Shown: piece by piece, positions 1 to 5,894 of the stretch
Layout: the number at the start of each line of letters is the position of its first letter
Position numbering within the stretch: position 1 is the stretch's first letter
Source of the DNA: DASYSA01 sp036003885
GTDB lineage: Bacteria > Acidobacteriota > Blastocatellia > UBA7656
DNA length: 9,492 bases
NCBI GenBank assembly: GCA_036003885.1
Contig: DASYSA010000253.1
Location: 1-9,492, forward strand
Direction: 5' to 3'
Position numbers and translations under genes: made by a program
Notes under the pieces: generated by a model
Seen by the model: only the letters and a program-made list of their open reading frames with translations
Database searches by the model: none
What the model was told of the DNA's origin: nothing

Positions 1-244
1 CCTTTGCGCCGTGACTGTGGATGCCGGATTCCGCCTCGGACGAGGGAAGGGAAGTGTTCCTGAGGGAACGCAGGTCGTTGATCGTCAGCGCGAGGAACTC
101 TTCTCGCGAGTATCCGTAGAGCGCGATTGCCGCGCCGTTGACCGCGAGAAAGCGGAGCGTTTCAAGGTCGTAGACAAGGATGGGATGAGGGTTCCTGTCG
201 AACAACTGCCGGTATTGATCCTCTGAGTCCTGCGTTTTTTCCAT
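1..244 (-). CDS. PAS-domain signalling protein, N-terminal fragment (probable sensor kinase or similar)
   Basis: Only the first 81 codons are in the window; the gene continues past the left edge. The visible protein starts MEKTQDSEDQYRQLFDRNPH and has the typical beginning of a PAS domain (about residues 10-58): YRQLF, then NPHPILVYD, AVNGAAIALYGYSREEF and a following LTINDLR. PAS domains bind ligands or cofactors and pass the signal to an attached output module, often a histidine kinase or cyclic-di-GMP enzyme. That module is outside the window, so the output type is unknown. There is no signal peptide or membrane segment before the PAS domain, which points to a cytoplasmic sensor. An in-frame TAG sits directly before the ATG, so translation cannot begin further upstream; no strong SD sequence precedes it. 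The PAS call is secure; the full gene identity is not. Confidence 0.8.
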   Translation of the reverse strand, partial: MEKTQDSEDQYRQLFDRNPHPILVYDLETLRFLAVNGAAIALYGYSREEFLALTINDLRSLRNTSLPSSEAESGIHSHGAK

Positions 245-503
245 CTAACTACGCCCGCTGATATCGCTCTGTCCGCTCATTTTCATCTCGCCAAACACGG
301 AAATCCCACTGCTTGCCGAGCAGTTGTCACACGATGCAGCCCTAACCCGATGGAGTAATGGGCAAACAACGTGCCTCCTTCAATTTGCATGGCGATGAGT
401 CCCAGGAATACCGGGATAAGGGATTTCAGCTATGTCGCGAGAGTGGAGTGTGGGGAGATTCGCCTCACCGTCGGGGCTTCAATTCGGGCGTATTGGGTCA
501 GAA
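245..503. other. Intergenic region upstream of the PAS gene
   Basis: No convincing long gene lies here. On the minus strand a 13-residue reading frame (286-245, MKMSGQSDISGRS) ends with a TAG directly touching the ATG of the PAS gene. It could be a tiny leader cistron or chance. An AAGGAGG-like stretch on the minus strand at about 374-380 precedes a further short frame with a TTG start, without other support. I could not find a promoter with both boxes. Confidence 0.4.
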
Positions 504-616
504 AGGAGAATGCGAAATGCGAAGTGCGAATTGCGAAATGAGCTACGTGGCAGGCGGTGGTGAGGCTCTCGATTGGCTTACATTTCGCATTTCGCACTTC
601 GCATTTCGCATTTCCT
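504..616. repeat. Heptamer-periodic inverted repeat, family 1 (unit AATGCGA)
   Basis: Two arms, 504-540 and 581-616, are near-perfect reverse complements around a 40-nt spacer; they differ by one inserted base and two substitutions. Each arm is itself built of 7-bp units: AATGCGA, AATGCGA, AGTGCGA, ATTGCGA in the left arm, and the complementary series in the right arm. The right arm ends inside the TAG stop codon (615-617) of the exported hydrolase on the minus strand, so its transcript would carry this hairpin as its 3' end. There is no T-tract after it, so simple intrinsic termination is not evident. Translation of such repeats yields artefact peptides like FRISHFAFRIS; reading frames crossing it are not genes. 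Confidence 0.9.
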
Positions 617-1511
617 AATGACGATGTCTGTTTTCATCTGAAACCGTTTGCCAGGCGACCTTCTGGAGGAACGTCGAGTCCGCCTTGCTTAGATTCACCA
701 ATTCGCCTTTGGTCTGGTTGGCGGCGCCGCCTTGCTCGCCGTGGGTATCCAGCACTCGCCCGGCCAGATCGACTGTATTGCCGACAACTCGGCCGGTGAG
801 CCCCGCAGCACTCTGGCCATAGAGCGTCGAGTAGAGAACGCAGGCTGCCAGATAAGAGCCCGCAGGAGTGGGATGGCTGAGGTCCTTTTGATGAAGTGCC
901 ACGCCTGGATTTTTCTTCAATGCAGTCTGCCAGGCTATGCCGACCGGCGTCACGATGGCATTCAGCTCTTTCGCTATGGTGAAGTAAGCACTGTTGAGCA
1001 CTGCCTGTGTCTCAGGCAAGTTCTGACGTGCCCAGGTCAGAAAGAAGATCGTTCTTGCCCCGGCAGACTTGATCTCAGAGTTAAAGAGCCTTGCGTACTC
1101 GTGAAATGTCTTCGGATTGTTTATTGGAGGACCGCCTTGTGAGACGAGTCCGAGCGTGCTCTGCTCCTGAAGTATCACGTAGTCCCAACGGCTTCGCTTC
1201 ATAGCTTCGACGGCCTTTCCATCCTCCCAGTGTTTCTTTAGAGTAGCCCCTGGGGCGACGATCATTTCGGTTTCGAGGGACTCGTGCGCCGACTCCGCCA
1301 GGGCTGTGACGAGGCTGGGGAGGTTGTTGACGTAGGTGTAGGAGTTGCCGATGAACAGGACTCGAAGCGTGTGAGAGGCTGGCTCTTCGAGGCGCGAGGC
1401 TGCGCTAAGCTTATAGTCAGATTGCTCTGCCTCGCTTGGGGACGCGGACGAGGCAGCGAGGAGAATAAGAGTTAAGAGTAGTGCTATCGGTTCACGTCTG
1501 AGTATCTTCAC
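615..1511 (-). CDS. Exported SGNH/GDSL-type hydrolase
   Basis: This 298-residue protein resembles the SGNH hydrolase superfamily (esterases and acyl or acetyl hydrolases), close to the DUF4886-type branch. Block I is VLFIGNSYTYVNNLP with the likely nucleophile Ser57; a Gly in the PGATL segment (near residue 88) fits block II; block V is DLSHPTPAGS, giving Asp210 and His213. The usual GxND of block III is not seen; YVILQEQS is in the corresponding region. The N-terminus is a clear signal peptide (basic VKILRREP, then a Leu/Ile/Ala core ending near SSASPSEA), so it acts outside the cytoplasm. I chose the GTG at 1511 because GGAG (1517-1520) precedes it by 5 nt and it begins the signal peptide directly. 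The frame could extend to a TTG at 1571, but that adds an unlikely 20-residue leader. The gene lies 62 nt after the ferredoxin-NrfD gene and may be cotranscribed. Substrate unknown. Confidence 0.8.
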   Translation of the reverse strand: MKILRREPIALLLTLILLAASSASPSEAEQSDYKLSAASRLEEPASHTLRVLFIGNSYTYVNNLPSLVTALAESAHESLETEMIVAPGATLKKHWEDGKAVEAMKRSRWDYVILQEQSTLGLVSQGGPPINNPKTFHEYARLFNSEIKSAGARTIFFLTWARQNLPETQAVLNSAYFTIAKELNAIVTPVGIAWQTALKKNPGVALHQKDLSHPTPAGSYLAACVLYSTLYGQSAAGLTGRVVGNTVDLAGRVLDTHGEQGGAANQTKGELVNLSKADSTFLQKVAWQTVSDENRHRH

Positions 1512-1573
1512 TGCGGCTCCTTTGGTTGACGGTGCGCAAGGAGAAATCTGTCGGCGGCCTATCAATCTCAATA

Positions 1574-3112
1574 TTAACTCAGAGGTACAGCCTGACCCGC
1601 CTGCACCCAGATGTGCTCCCAGATCAGGATTCCTGCCAGGGCCAGCAGTGAGCTAAGCGCCGCGACGATCTCAGATTCGGCTGCGCCAGTCACAAGAGCC
1701 AGCAACGGAAGTATGATGCCCGCCGAAATTGCTCCCGCCCAGAACATCTTTCGGAATAAGCCGCGTGTAATGAACCGGGCGGCGCGTTTCTTCTCGACAT
1801 TCTCTTCGGGCATCAGCAACTCACCGGCGATCAGGACCCCGTGCGCAATCAGGGCGCCCATCAATTGGTAATAGACGATTTGAAAGCCGGCTTCCATCAG
1901 AAACGCACCGGTGAGCATTGAGTTGAGCGCCGCGACGAACATCAGACTGGCTGCTCCCGCAGCCAATGCCTGAACCATCAAATGAAGCGGCGTCAGGGGG
2001 CTATGCCAGAATACTCGCCCCCTCGCCTGCCGGAACAAGAAGGCCGAATAGATCGCCGTCATCACACCGAGCCCGCCTCCGAGCCATCTGACTGGAACCT
2101 CCAGTACTTGCAGTCCCAACCACGGCAGAAATAGCCATATCGTGAGCACTGCACCATAGGCTGCGAGTATGTACCCTCCGATGACCAGCCACGACCTCCA
2201 CTGAGGCCGCAACAGGATGCTCAAGAAACGCTCGGGCCTCTTCAGGTCGGCGATCAACAGGGCCAGCGTTGCAACGAGGAAGACGAGCGAAAGCTGGGGC
2301 GCTGCCGAGTCAAAGAGCCAGTGATGACGCACCAACCCCAGCGCCGCGCAAAAAGCGCTGAGAGAAAATGCGCCCGCGGCGATCGACTTCGTCCATAGAT
2401 AAGCCGACACTTTCCAACCCCACGGCCGCTCGTGCGCGATGTCGTATGTTGTTCGCGCCCGCGCTTCGGCTTCTGCCAGCGCCTGTTCGTTCTGGAAAAC
2501 CGGATCCATTCGCTGTTCGGCCCACAGGTAACCAGCCGAATGAGTCTGGTCGGTTGGCCTGAGTGCCGAGGGATCAACATTAATATAATGAAGCTTCGGC
2601 AATGTCCGAGCCTCCGGCTTTCTGACCTGTGTCTGTTCGGACGCGATCATTTGCGAGATCTTTGCGGTTGGATCGTCCAGATCCCCGGCTACTATTGCCT
2701 CGACCGGACACACGATTACGCAGGCGGGCTCGAGACCAACATCGACTCTGTGCGCGCAGAAGTTGCATTTCTCGGCGGTGTTCGTGTACGGGTTGATATA
2801 GAGCGCATCGTATGGGCAAGCCTGCATACAGGACTTGCAGCCGATACAGCGGCTGCCGTCGAAATCGACGATGCCGTTCTCGCGCCTGAACAGCGCCGTA
2901 ACCGGACAAATCGTCACGCAGGGCGCGTCGTCGCAGTGGTTGCACCTGAGAACTGAGAAGAACCGGTTAGCGTTTGGATACTCGCCCTTCTCGATGTACT
3001 TCACCCAGGTGCGGAACGTGCCCAGCGGTACTTCGTTCTCTGATTTGCAGGCTACAGTGCAGGCGTGGCAGCCTATGCACGCGCGATGGTCAATTACAAA
3101 TCCATATCTCAT
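1574..3112 (-). CDS. Fused four-cluster ferredoxin / NrfD-like quinone-interacting membrane protein
   Basis: A 512-residue fusion of two proteins that are often separate subunits of respiratory molybdopterin (DMSO reductase, polysulfide reductase, Nrf-type) complexes. Residues 1-140 carry 16 cysteines in four classic [4Fe-4S] sets: C12/C15/C18/C22, C57/C60/C65/C69, C89/C92/C95/C99 and C116/C119/C131/C135, as in NrfC/PsrB/DmsB. After a charged linker (about 140-230) come about eight hydrophobic segments (235-505) with the NrfD signature DLKRPERF...RSWLVIGGY. NrfD proteins exchange electrons with the quinone pool, and the ferredoxin part would wire this to a catalytic subunit. There is no Tat signal, so the ferredoxin part would either face the cytoplasm or need a Tat-bearing partner to be exported. 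No molybdopterin subunit gene lies in the window: upstream is an unrelated exported protein, downstream a hydrolase. Start ATG gives the family's usual MRYGFVIDHRACIGC opening, though without a clear SD. Domain call certain, pathway unknown. Confidence 0.93.
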   Translation of the reverse strand: MRYGFVIDHRACIGCHACTVACKSENEVPLGTFRTWVKYIEKGEYPNANRFFSVLRCNHCDDAPCVTICPVTALFRRENGIVDFDGSRCIGCKSCMQACPYDALYINPYTNTAEKCNFCAHRVDVGLEPACVIVCPVEAIVAGDLDDPTAKISQMIASEQTQVRKPEARTLPKLHYINVDPSALRPTDQTHSAGYLWAEQRMDPVFQNEQALAEAEARARTTYDIAHERPWGWKVSAYLWTKSIAAGAFSLSAFCAALGLVRHHWLFDSAAPQLSLVFLVATLALLIADLKRPERFLSILLRPQWRSWLVIGGYILAAYGAVLTIWLFLPWLGLQVLEVPVRWLGGGLGVMTAIYSAFLFRQARGRVFWHSPLTPLHLMVQALAAGAASLMFVAALNSMLTGAFLMEAGFQIVYYQLMGALIAHGVLIAGELLMPEENVEKKRAARFITRGLFRKMFWAGAISAGIILPLLALVTGAAESEIVAALSSLLALAGILIWEHIWVQAGQAVPLS

Positions 3113-3246
3113 GCGGTTGTTGAGCCGGGGAACGCGACCAGGCCAGGACCCGTACGAATGTCACGAATCCCTCGAATGCCAGCGACTGATTCGCGCTGAC
3201 TTCGTGAGAGACCCGTGTTTTTCGTGGCGGTGTCTTGTCCGTTGGA

Positions 3247-3924
3247 TCAATGGTTAGGTCTGCCGAGGTTGAGCGAATCGATCACGCGTTGCGCGATTTC
3301 GCGCCCGCTCTCTTTGCAGATATACTCGAGCGCCGCGGCACTATTGGGGATCGGGAGTGGTATCCCGACACCGCCCACCCCCATCCGCTTGCGATAGTCA
3401 CCTGGATAGACCCGGCCGGAAATTTTGATCTTGCCAGTGCCGGGAATGTACAGGACATAGTCGATGGCGCTGTTTGTTTGGGATGGGTCGGATTGCGAAC
3501 TGTCCATCCTGCCGAAGTCCCAGTCGATCCACAGCACATGGGTATCGGTTGCGTTCTTCGCGAGGTCGCTCGCCTGCTTGCGATTCATCTCTCGCCCCAA
3601 TGAGATCGACGCATAAGCGCCCTCTTTCAGGCGGTCCAGGCAGGCTCGCAATACGATGTCAGCGTGATAGTTGGAAAAACCATCGTTCATGGACCGCGAG
3701 ACCACCAACTGCTGCTTGGGCTTGTCAGGCTTATTTGAAGATGGCTGGTCAACAGGCGGCGTTGGCGCGGTGGAGGGTTGCGACGGCGGCGGATCGCTCC
3801 TGTTCGGCAACCGTCTTCCCGATTGTGCCTGCGCAGCTCCGCCTGAGATCGCCAGGGCGAGGGCGAGCAGAACGATGACGCGTCTCGCCGAGGCGTTTAG
3901 TCCGACGTACTCTTCTGATTTCAT
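3247..3924 (-). CDS. Exported proline-rich protein of unknown function
   Basis: I do not recognise the family. The preferred product is 225 residues. Residues 1-33 form a signal peptide (MKSEEYVGLNASARR, then VIVLLALALAISGG and an AQA cleavage motif). About residues 45-70 are a disordered Pro/Ser/Lys linker. The remainder (about 74-225) looks like a compact alpha/beta domain, with TDTHVLWIDWDFGRM and YVLYIPGTGKIKISGRVY as probable beta strands and two cysteines (C95, C203). I chose the ATG at 3924 because AGGGG (3933-3937) lies 8 nt before it and the signal peptide begins there. A longer frame reaches 4065 but overlaps the cysteine dioxygenase gene and would bury the signal peptide. It starts 38 nt after the dioxygenase stop, so the two are probably cotranscribed; a functional link is not implied. 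Probably periplasmic or surface-associated. Confidence 0.75.
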   Translation of the reverse strand: MKSEEYVGLNASARRVIVLLALALAISGGAAQAQSGRRLPNRSDPPPSQPSTAPTPPVDQPSSNKPDKPKQQLVVSRSMNDGFSNYHADIVLRACLDRLKEGAYASISLGREMNRKQASDLAKNATDTHVLWIDWDFGRMDSSQSDPSQTNSAIDYVLYIPGTGKIKISGRVYPGDYRKRMGVGGVGIPLPIPNSAAALEYICKESGREIAQRVIDSLNLGRPNH

Positions 3925-3962
3925 ATCGAATTCCCCTGCCGAGGCCCCGCCGAGCTGAGTTT

Positions 3963-4547
3963 TCAAATACCCGCCCCGCCGCTGAAATAGCCTTCGCGCC
4001 ATCGCCCGACTCGTGAGCTTCGAGGACTGTAGGTGTTGAGCACCGAAAGGGGCGGCGAATAACAATGCAGGGTCACCAATTCGCGTCCGGCGGGTTGAAG
4101 GTTCAGCAACTGATGAATGTCGGGCACGTCAGCGCCGGTCACAGAGCCAGGTCCCCACTTATACGTGTCATAGGGCCGCACTCGCCCTTCAGGCAGATGC
4201 TCGAACATTGTTTCCGTCAGCAGTCCCTCACAAACGATGATTACACCGACCGATCCGCCGTGATCGTGAATCGGAGTGCGCTGGCCCGGACGCCAGCAGA
4301 GCAGAAGTAATTCCGCAAACGGGCTGCGTACGACAAGATTACGAGCGTACTTGCGACTCGCGAAGAGACGATGGTGTTCGTAGTCCCGCTGGCGAAGGAG
4401 AAGACCAGAGAACCATTCCTTGATCTGAGTCAGTGATGGCACTTCGCTCAGGTTTTTGACCGTCTCAGCGATCTCGCCGAGCGTGAGTTCGCGGGTTGCC
4501 GGGGTCACGGCCGGTTCTAACACTACGTTGGTATCGGATACTTGCAT
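3963..4547 (-). CDS. cdo: Cysteine dioxygenase (cupin, non-heme iron)
   Basis: Cysteine dioxygenase oxidises L-cysteine with O2 to cysteine sulfinic acid in the cytoplasm, the entry step of cysteine catabolism towards sulfite/pyruvate or taurine-like products. The 194-residue product has the family's length and motifs: PIHDHGGSVG with iron ligands His94 and His96, third ligand His145 in DIHQLLN, Tyr163 in CYSPPL, and KYARNLV with Tyr67 and Arg69. The Arg corresponds to the carboxylate-binding Arg60 of mammalian enzymes and favours a cysteine dioxygenase over a 3-mercaptopropionate dioxygenase, where Gln is usual. The cysteine that forms the Cys-Tyr crosslink in animals is Gly here, as commonly in bacteria. 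I chose ATG 4547: AAGGA (4554-4558) lies 6 nt upstream and the predicted promoter would start transcription near 4651. The longer frame from a TTG at 4655 would lie at or before that transcription start. Confidence 0.9.
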   Translation of the reverse strand: MQVSDTNVVLEPAVTPATRELTLGEIAETVKNLSEVPSLTQIKEWFSGLLLRQRDYEHHRLFASRKYARNLVVRSPFAELLLLCWRPGQRTPIHDHGGSVGVIIVCEGLLTETMFEHLPEGRVRPYDTYKWGPGSVTGADVPDIHQLLNLQPAGRELVTLHCYSPPLSVLNTYSPRSSRVGRWREGYFSGGAGI

Positions 4548-4657
4548 CAATCTTCCTTCAAGCCAGTCGGCGAAGATAACCCCCGAGTCTGGTTCCTGAT
4601 GCTGTTCAGAAATATGAAACTCGAACCCCTCGTGTCTGAGTGATGCTGACAGCAATT

Positions 4658-4685
4658 AGTCTACACGCGAGGTAGGCGATGTCAA
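4658..4685 (-). promoter_or_regulatory. Sigma70-type promoter for the cysteine dioxygenase gene
   Basis: On the minus strand there is a perfect TTGACA (-35, 4685-4680), a 16-nt spacer, and TAGACT (-10, 4663-4658). Transcription would start near 4651, leaving a 5' leader of about 100 nt before the ATG at 4547. It also argues against the upstream TTG start at 4655. The same -10 hexamer, TAGACT, recurs in the promoter proposed at 8014-8042. Confidence 0.6.
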
Positions 4686-5063
4686 GGAAAGCGCCATTGC
4701 TATGCGCTTCAATCTCAACCGGGTGCGCGTCACGATTCTGTGCACTCCCCCCGATCGGCGGGACACCGTTGACGGGGGTCAGGCCCTCGATTCCACGATT
4801 CGGGACGTGACGGGGTCAGGCCCTCGATTCTGCGATTCTGACTTTCATTCGTCGCTTTCGGTGTGCTCCCCCCGGTCCGTGTGTCTCTTCCGTCCTTGTT
4901 GCTCCACGCAGGAGAAACGGAGGGTGGGTGGTGGCGCAGTTCGCGCTGCGTTCTTTGACTCTGCCGGAAGGGTTTTTCGCGATGGTCAAGCTTTCCTTTG
5001 ACGTCTCGCCCACAATCGTGACGCGCAGCCATCTCAACCCCCGTTCGCCGCCGCCGGGAGTGC
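4686..5063. other. Divergent intergenic region
   Basis: This stretch separates the minus-strand cysteine dioxygenase from the plus-strand membrane protein. Apart from the promoters at its borders and the REP-like repeats at 4734-4880, I see no gene. Frames in it have low-complexity, Arg/Pro-rich translations without family features. A 47-codon frame (GTG 4928 to TAA 5071, preceded by GGAGG) is possible but unsupported, and its end coincides with the -10 box of the next gene. Confidence 0.5.
4770..4841. repeat. REP-like direct repeat pair
   Basis: Two copies of about 34 bp, 4770-4804 and 4808-4841, share an identical 19-mer (ggggtcaggccctcgattc at 4775-4793 and 4812-4830) and a diverging tail (ccacgattc / tgcgattct). 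Flanks on both sides also echo each other: cgattctg plus a tgtgc...ctcccccc motif at about 4734-4750, and again at about 4832-4875. A quasi-palindrome, ccccccgatcggcggg, lies at 4746-4761. The ggggtcaggcc core is reminiscent of intergenic repetitive extragenic palindromes mobilised by IS200-like (Y1) transposases. No transposase is in the window, so this would be a non-autonomous remnant. Confidence 0.6.
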
Positions 5064-5072
5064 TGTTATAAT
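5064..5072 (+). promoter_or_regulatory. Extended -10 promoter for the PH-like membrane protein gene
   Basis: TGTTATAAT is a consensus extended -10 element (TGn plus TATAAT). The -35 region (about 5044-5049, ttcgcc) matches poorly, which is usual for extended -10 promoters. Transcription would start near 5079, leaving a leader of about 37 nt before the ATG at 5116. Confidence 0.6.
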
Positions 5073-5115
5073 CGACTCAGATTCTCTCAACGGGTGACCC
5101 CGAAGGCGAGGGCGG

Positions 5116-5700
5116 ATGCAGAAGGTGCTGATTCATCGAAGGGGCAGTCTTTTGTATACCAGGGCTTATCGAAAGCTTGCGGTAGTCCTCACCCTCATCT
5201 ATCTGTTGATTGGAGCGGTTCTGGCAGTGGCTGCGGTGTACGCCTTCTCACACATTCTGGCCGGTGTGATCTTGTTCCTGATTGTCGGTGGTTTCGTCGC
5301 CGCAGTGTGGCTGGTATACGTCACGCTGTTGAGGGTGTTTGCACGGGAGGCTCGACATACGGTCGAGATCGGCGGCGAGGGGGTGCGAGAGGTGAGGGAC
5401 GGGCGCGAGTATGCATTCATTCCGTGGGATGGAGTGAAGGAGTTGGAACTTGCCGCGACCATTGTTGCCGGGGCGACACTGCGGGTGAAGGGGGAATTCT
5501 CCGAAATCAGCATCTCGAACGTAGATCTGACGCTGACGCGTCCGATGAGTTTGCGCGAAATGCATAGAGCCGTGGGTCAAACCAGTCAGATGCGTGAGCT
5601 GCTCGAAAGTGTGAAGGGGGCTGCCGCCCGCGCGCCACTGCGAATGAACAGGCTTGCGCGACGTCGATTGAGCAAGTACGAGTGGGTGAGGTCGCTGTGA
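5116..5700 (+). CDS. Small membrane protein with two TM helices and a PH-like cytoplasmic domain
   Basis: A 194-residue protein with a short basic N-terminus, two hydrophobic helices (about 21-43 and 48-73), and a soluble tail. The tail begins HTVEIGGEGVREVRDGREYAF and continues IPWDGVKELEL, then alternating beta-strand-like segments (ATLRVKGEFSEISISNVDL). This layout matches bacterial PH-like proteins of the YcxB/DUF304 kind: a strand describing the value, then a conserved W in 'IPWDGVKEL'. Such proteins sit in the inner membrane with the domain in the cytoplasm; their role is mostly unknown. The C-terminus is strongly basic (RMNRLARRRLSKYEW). GAGGG lies 3 nt before the start, a short spacing; a GAAGG a little further up may serve instead. 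It has its own promoter and ends 4 nt before a heptamer repeat. Membrane layout is clear; the PH-like assignment is moderate. Confidence 0.8.
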   Translation: MQKVLIHRRGSLLYTRAYRKLAVVLTLIYLLIGAVLAVAAVYAFSHILAGVILFLIVGGFVAAVWLVYVTLLRVFAREARHTVEIGGEGVREVRDGREYAFIPWDGVKELELAATIVAGATLRVKGEFSEISISNVDLTLTRPMSLREMHRAVGQTSQMRELLESVKGAAARAPLRMNRLARRRLSKYEWVRSL

Positions 5701-5704
5701 AGGG

Positions 5705-5886
5705 ACGTTTTGCGTTTTACGTTTTACGTTTTGCGTTCACACCTACCCACACTGAATCTTGCGATGCTATACTCTGCGACCGAGATTAAATGAGCCGTGC
5801 TGGTGACTGAAAAACACAAAACGTAAGACGTAAGACCTAAAACGTAAGACGTAAAACGTAAAACGTAAAACGTAAAACGTAAAACG
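5705..5886. repeat. Heptamer-periodic inverted repeat, family 2 (unit AAAACGT)
   Basis: Left arm 5705-5737 is about 4.7 units of GTTTTAC/GTTTTGC. Right arm 5818-5886 is the complementary series AAAACGT: nine full units and a partial tenth. The arms are separated by 80 nt. In the right arm units 2, 3 and 5 are variant (AAGACGT, AAGACCT, AAGACGT), while the last four full units and the partial tenth are identical, which suggests recent slippage growth at that end. The left arm begins 4 nt after the stop of the membrane protein gene, and the right arm ends 8 nt before the gatB start codon. The element has the same architecture as the one at 504-616 but a different unit. Frames across it give artefact peptides such as VLRFTSYVLRFT. 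Confidence 0.92.
5765..5773 (+). promoter_or_regulatory. Probable extended -10 promoter for gatB, inside the repeat spacer
   Basis: TGCTATACT fits an extended -10 element (TGn plus a five-of-six match to TATAAT). No good -35 box lies 16-18 nt upstream. Transcription would begin near 5780, between the two repeat arms, so the gatB leader (about 115 nt) would contain only the right, A-rich arm and could not fold back on the left arm. Read-through from the gene upstream would contain both. Confidence 0.5.
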
Positions 5887-5894
5887 ATTAACCT

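Noticed and set aside
504..616. CRISPR array
   Set aside because: Repeats are 7-bp units without unique spacers, arranged as an inverted pair; no cas genes.
358..618. 86-codon plus-strand frame ending in the first heptamer repeat
   Set aside because: The C-terminal half is repeat translation (FRISHFAFRIS); no conserved features.
3113..3246. Terminator or promoter between the exported protein and ferredoxin-NrfD genes
   Set aside because: No stable hairpin with T-run and no paired promoter boxes found on the minus strand.
4730..5032. 100-codon minus-strand reading frame in the divergent intergenic region
   Set aside because: Arg/Pro/Ser-rich translation without family features, crosses the REP-like repeats, and no SD is evident.
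4928..5071. 47-codon plus-strand frame with GTG start after GGAGG
   Set aside because: No recognisable protein; its stop overlaps the consensus extended -10 box of the next gene. Kept only as a possibility.
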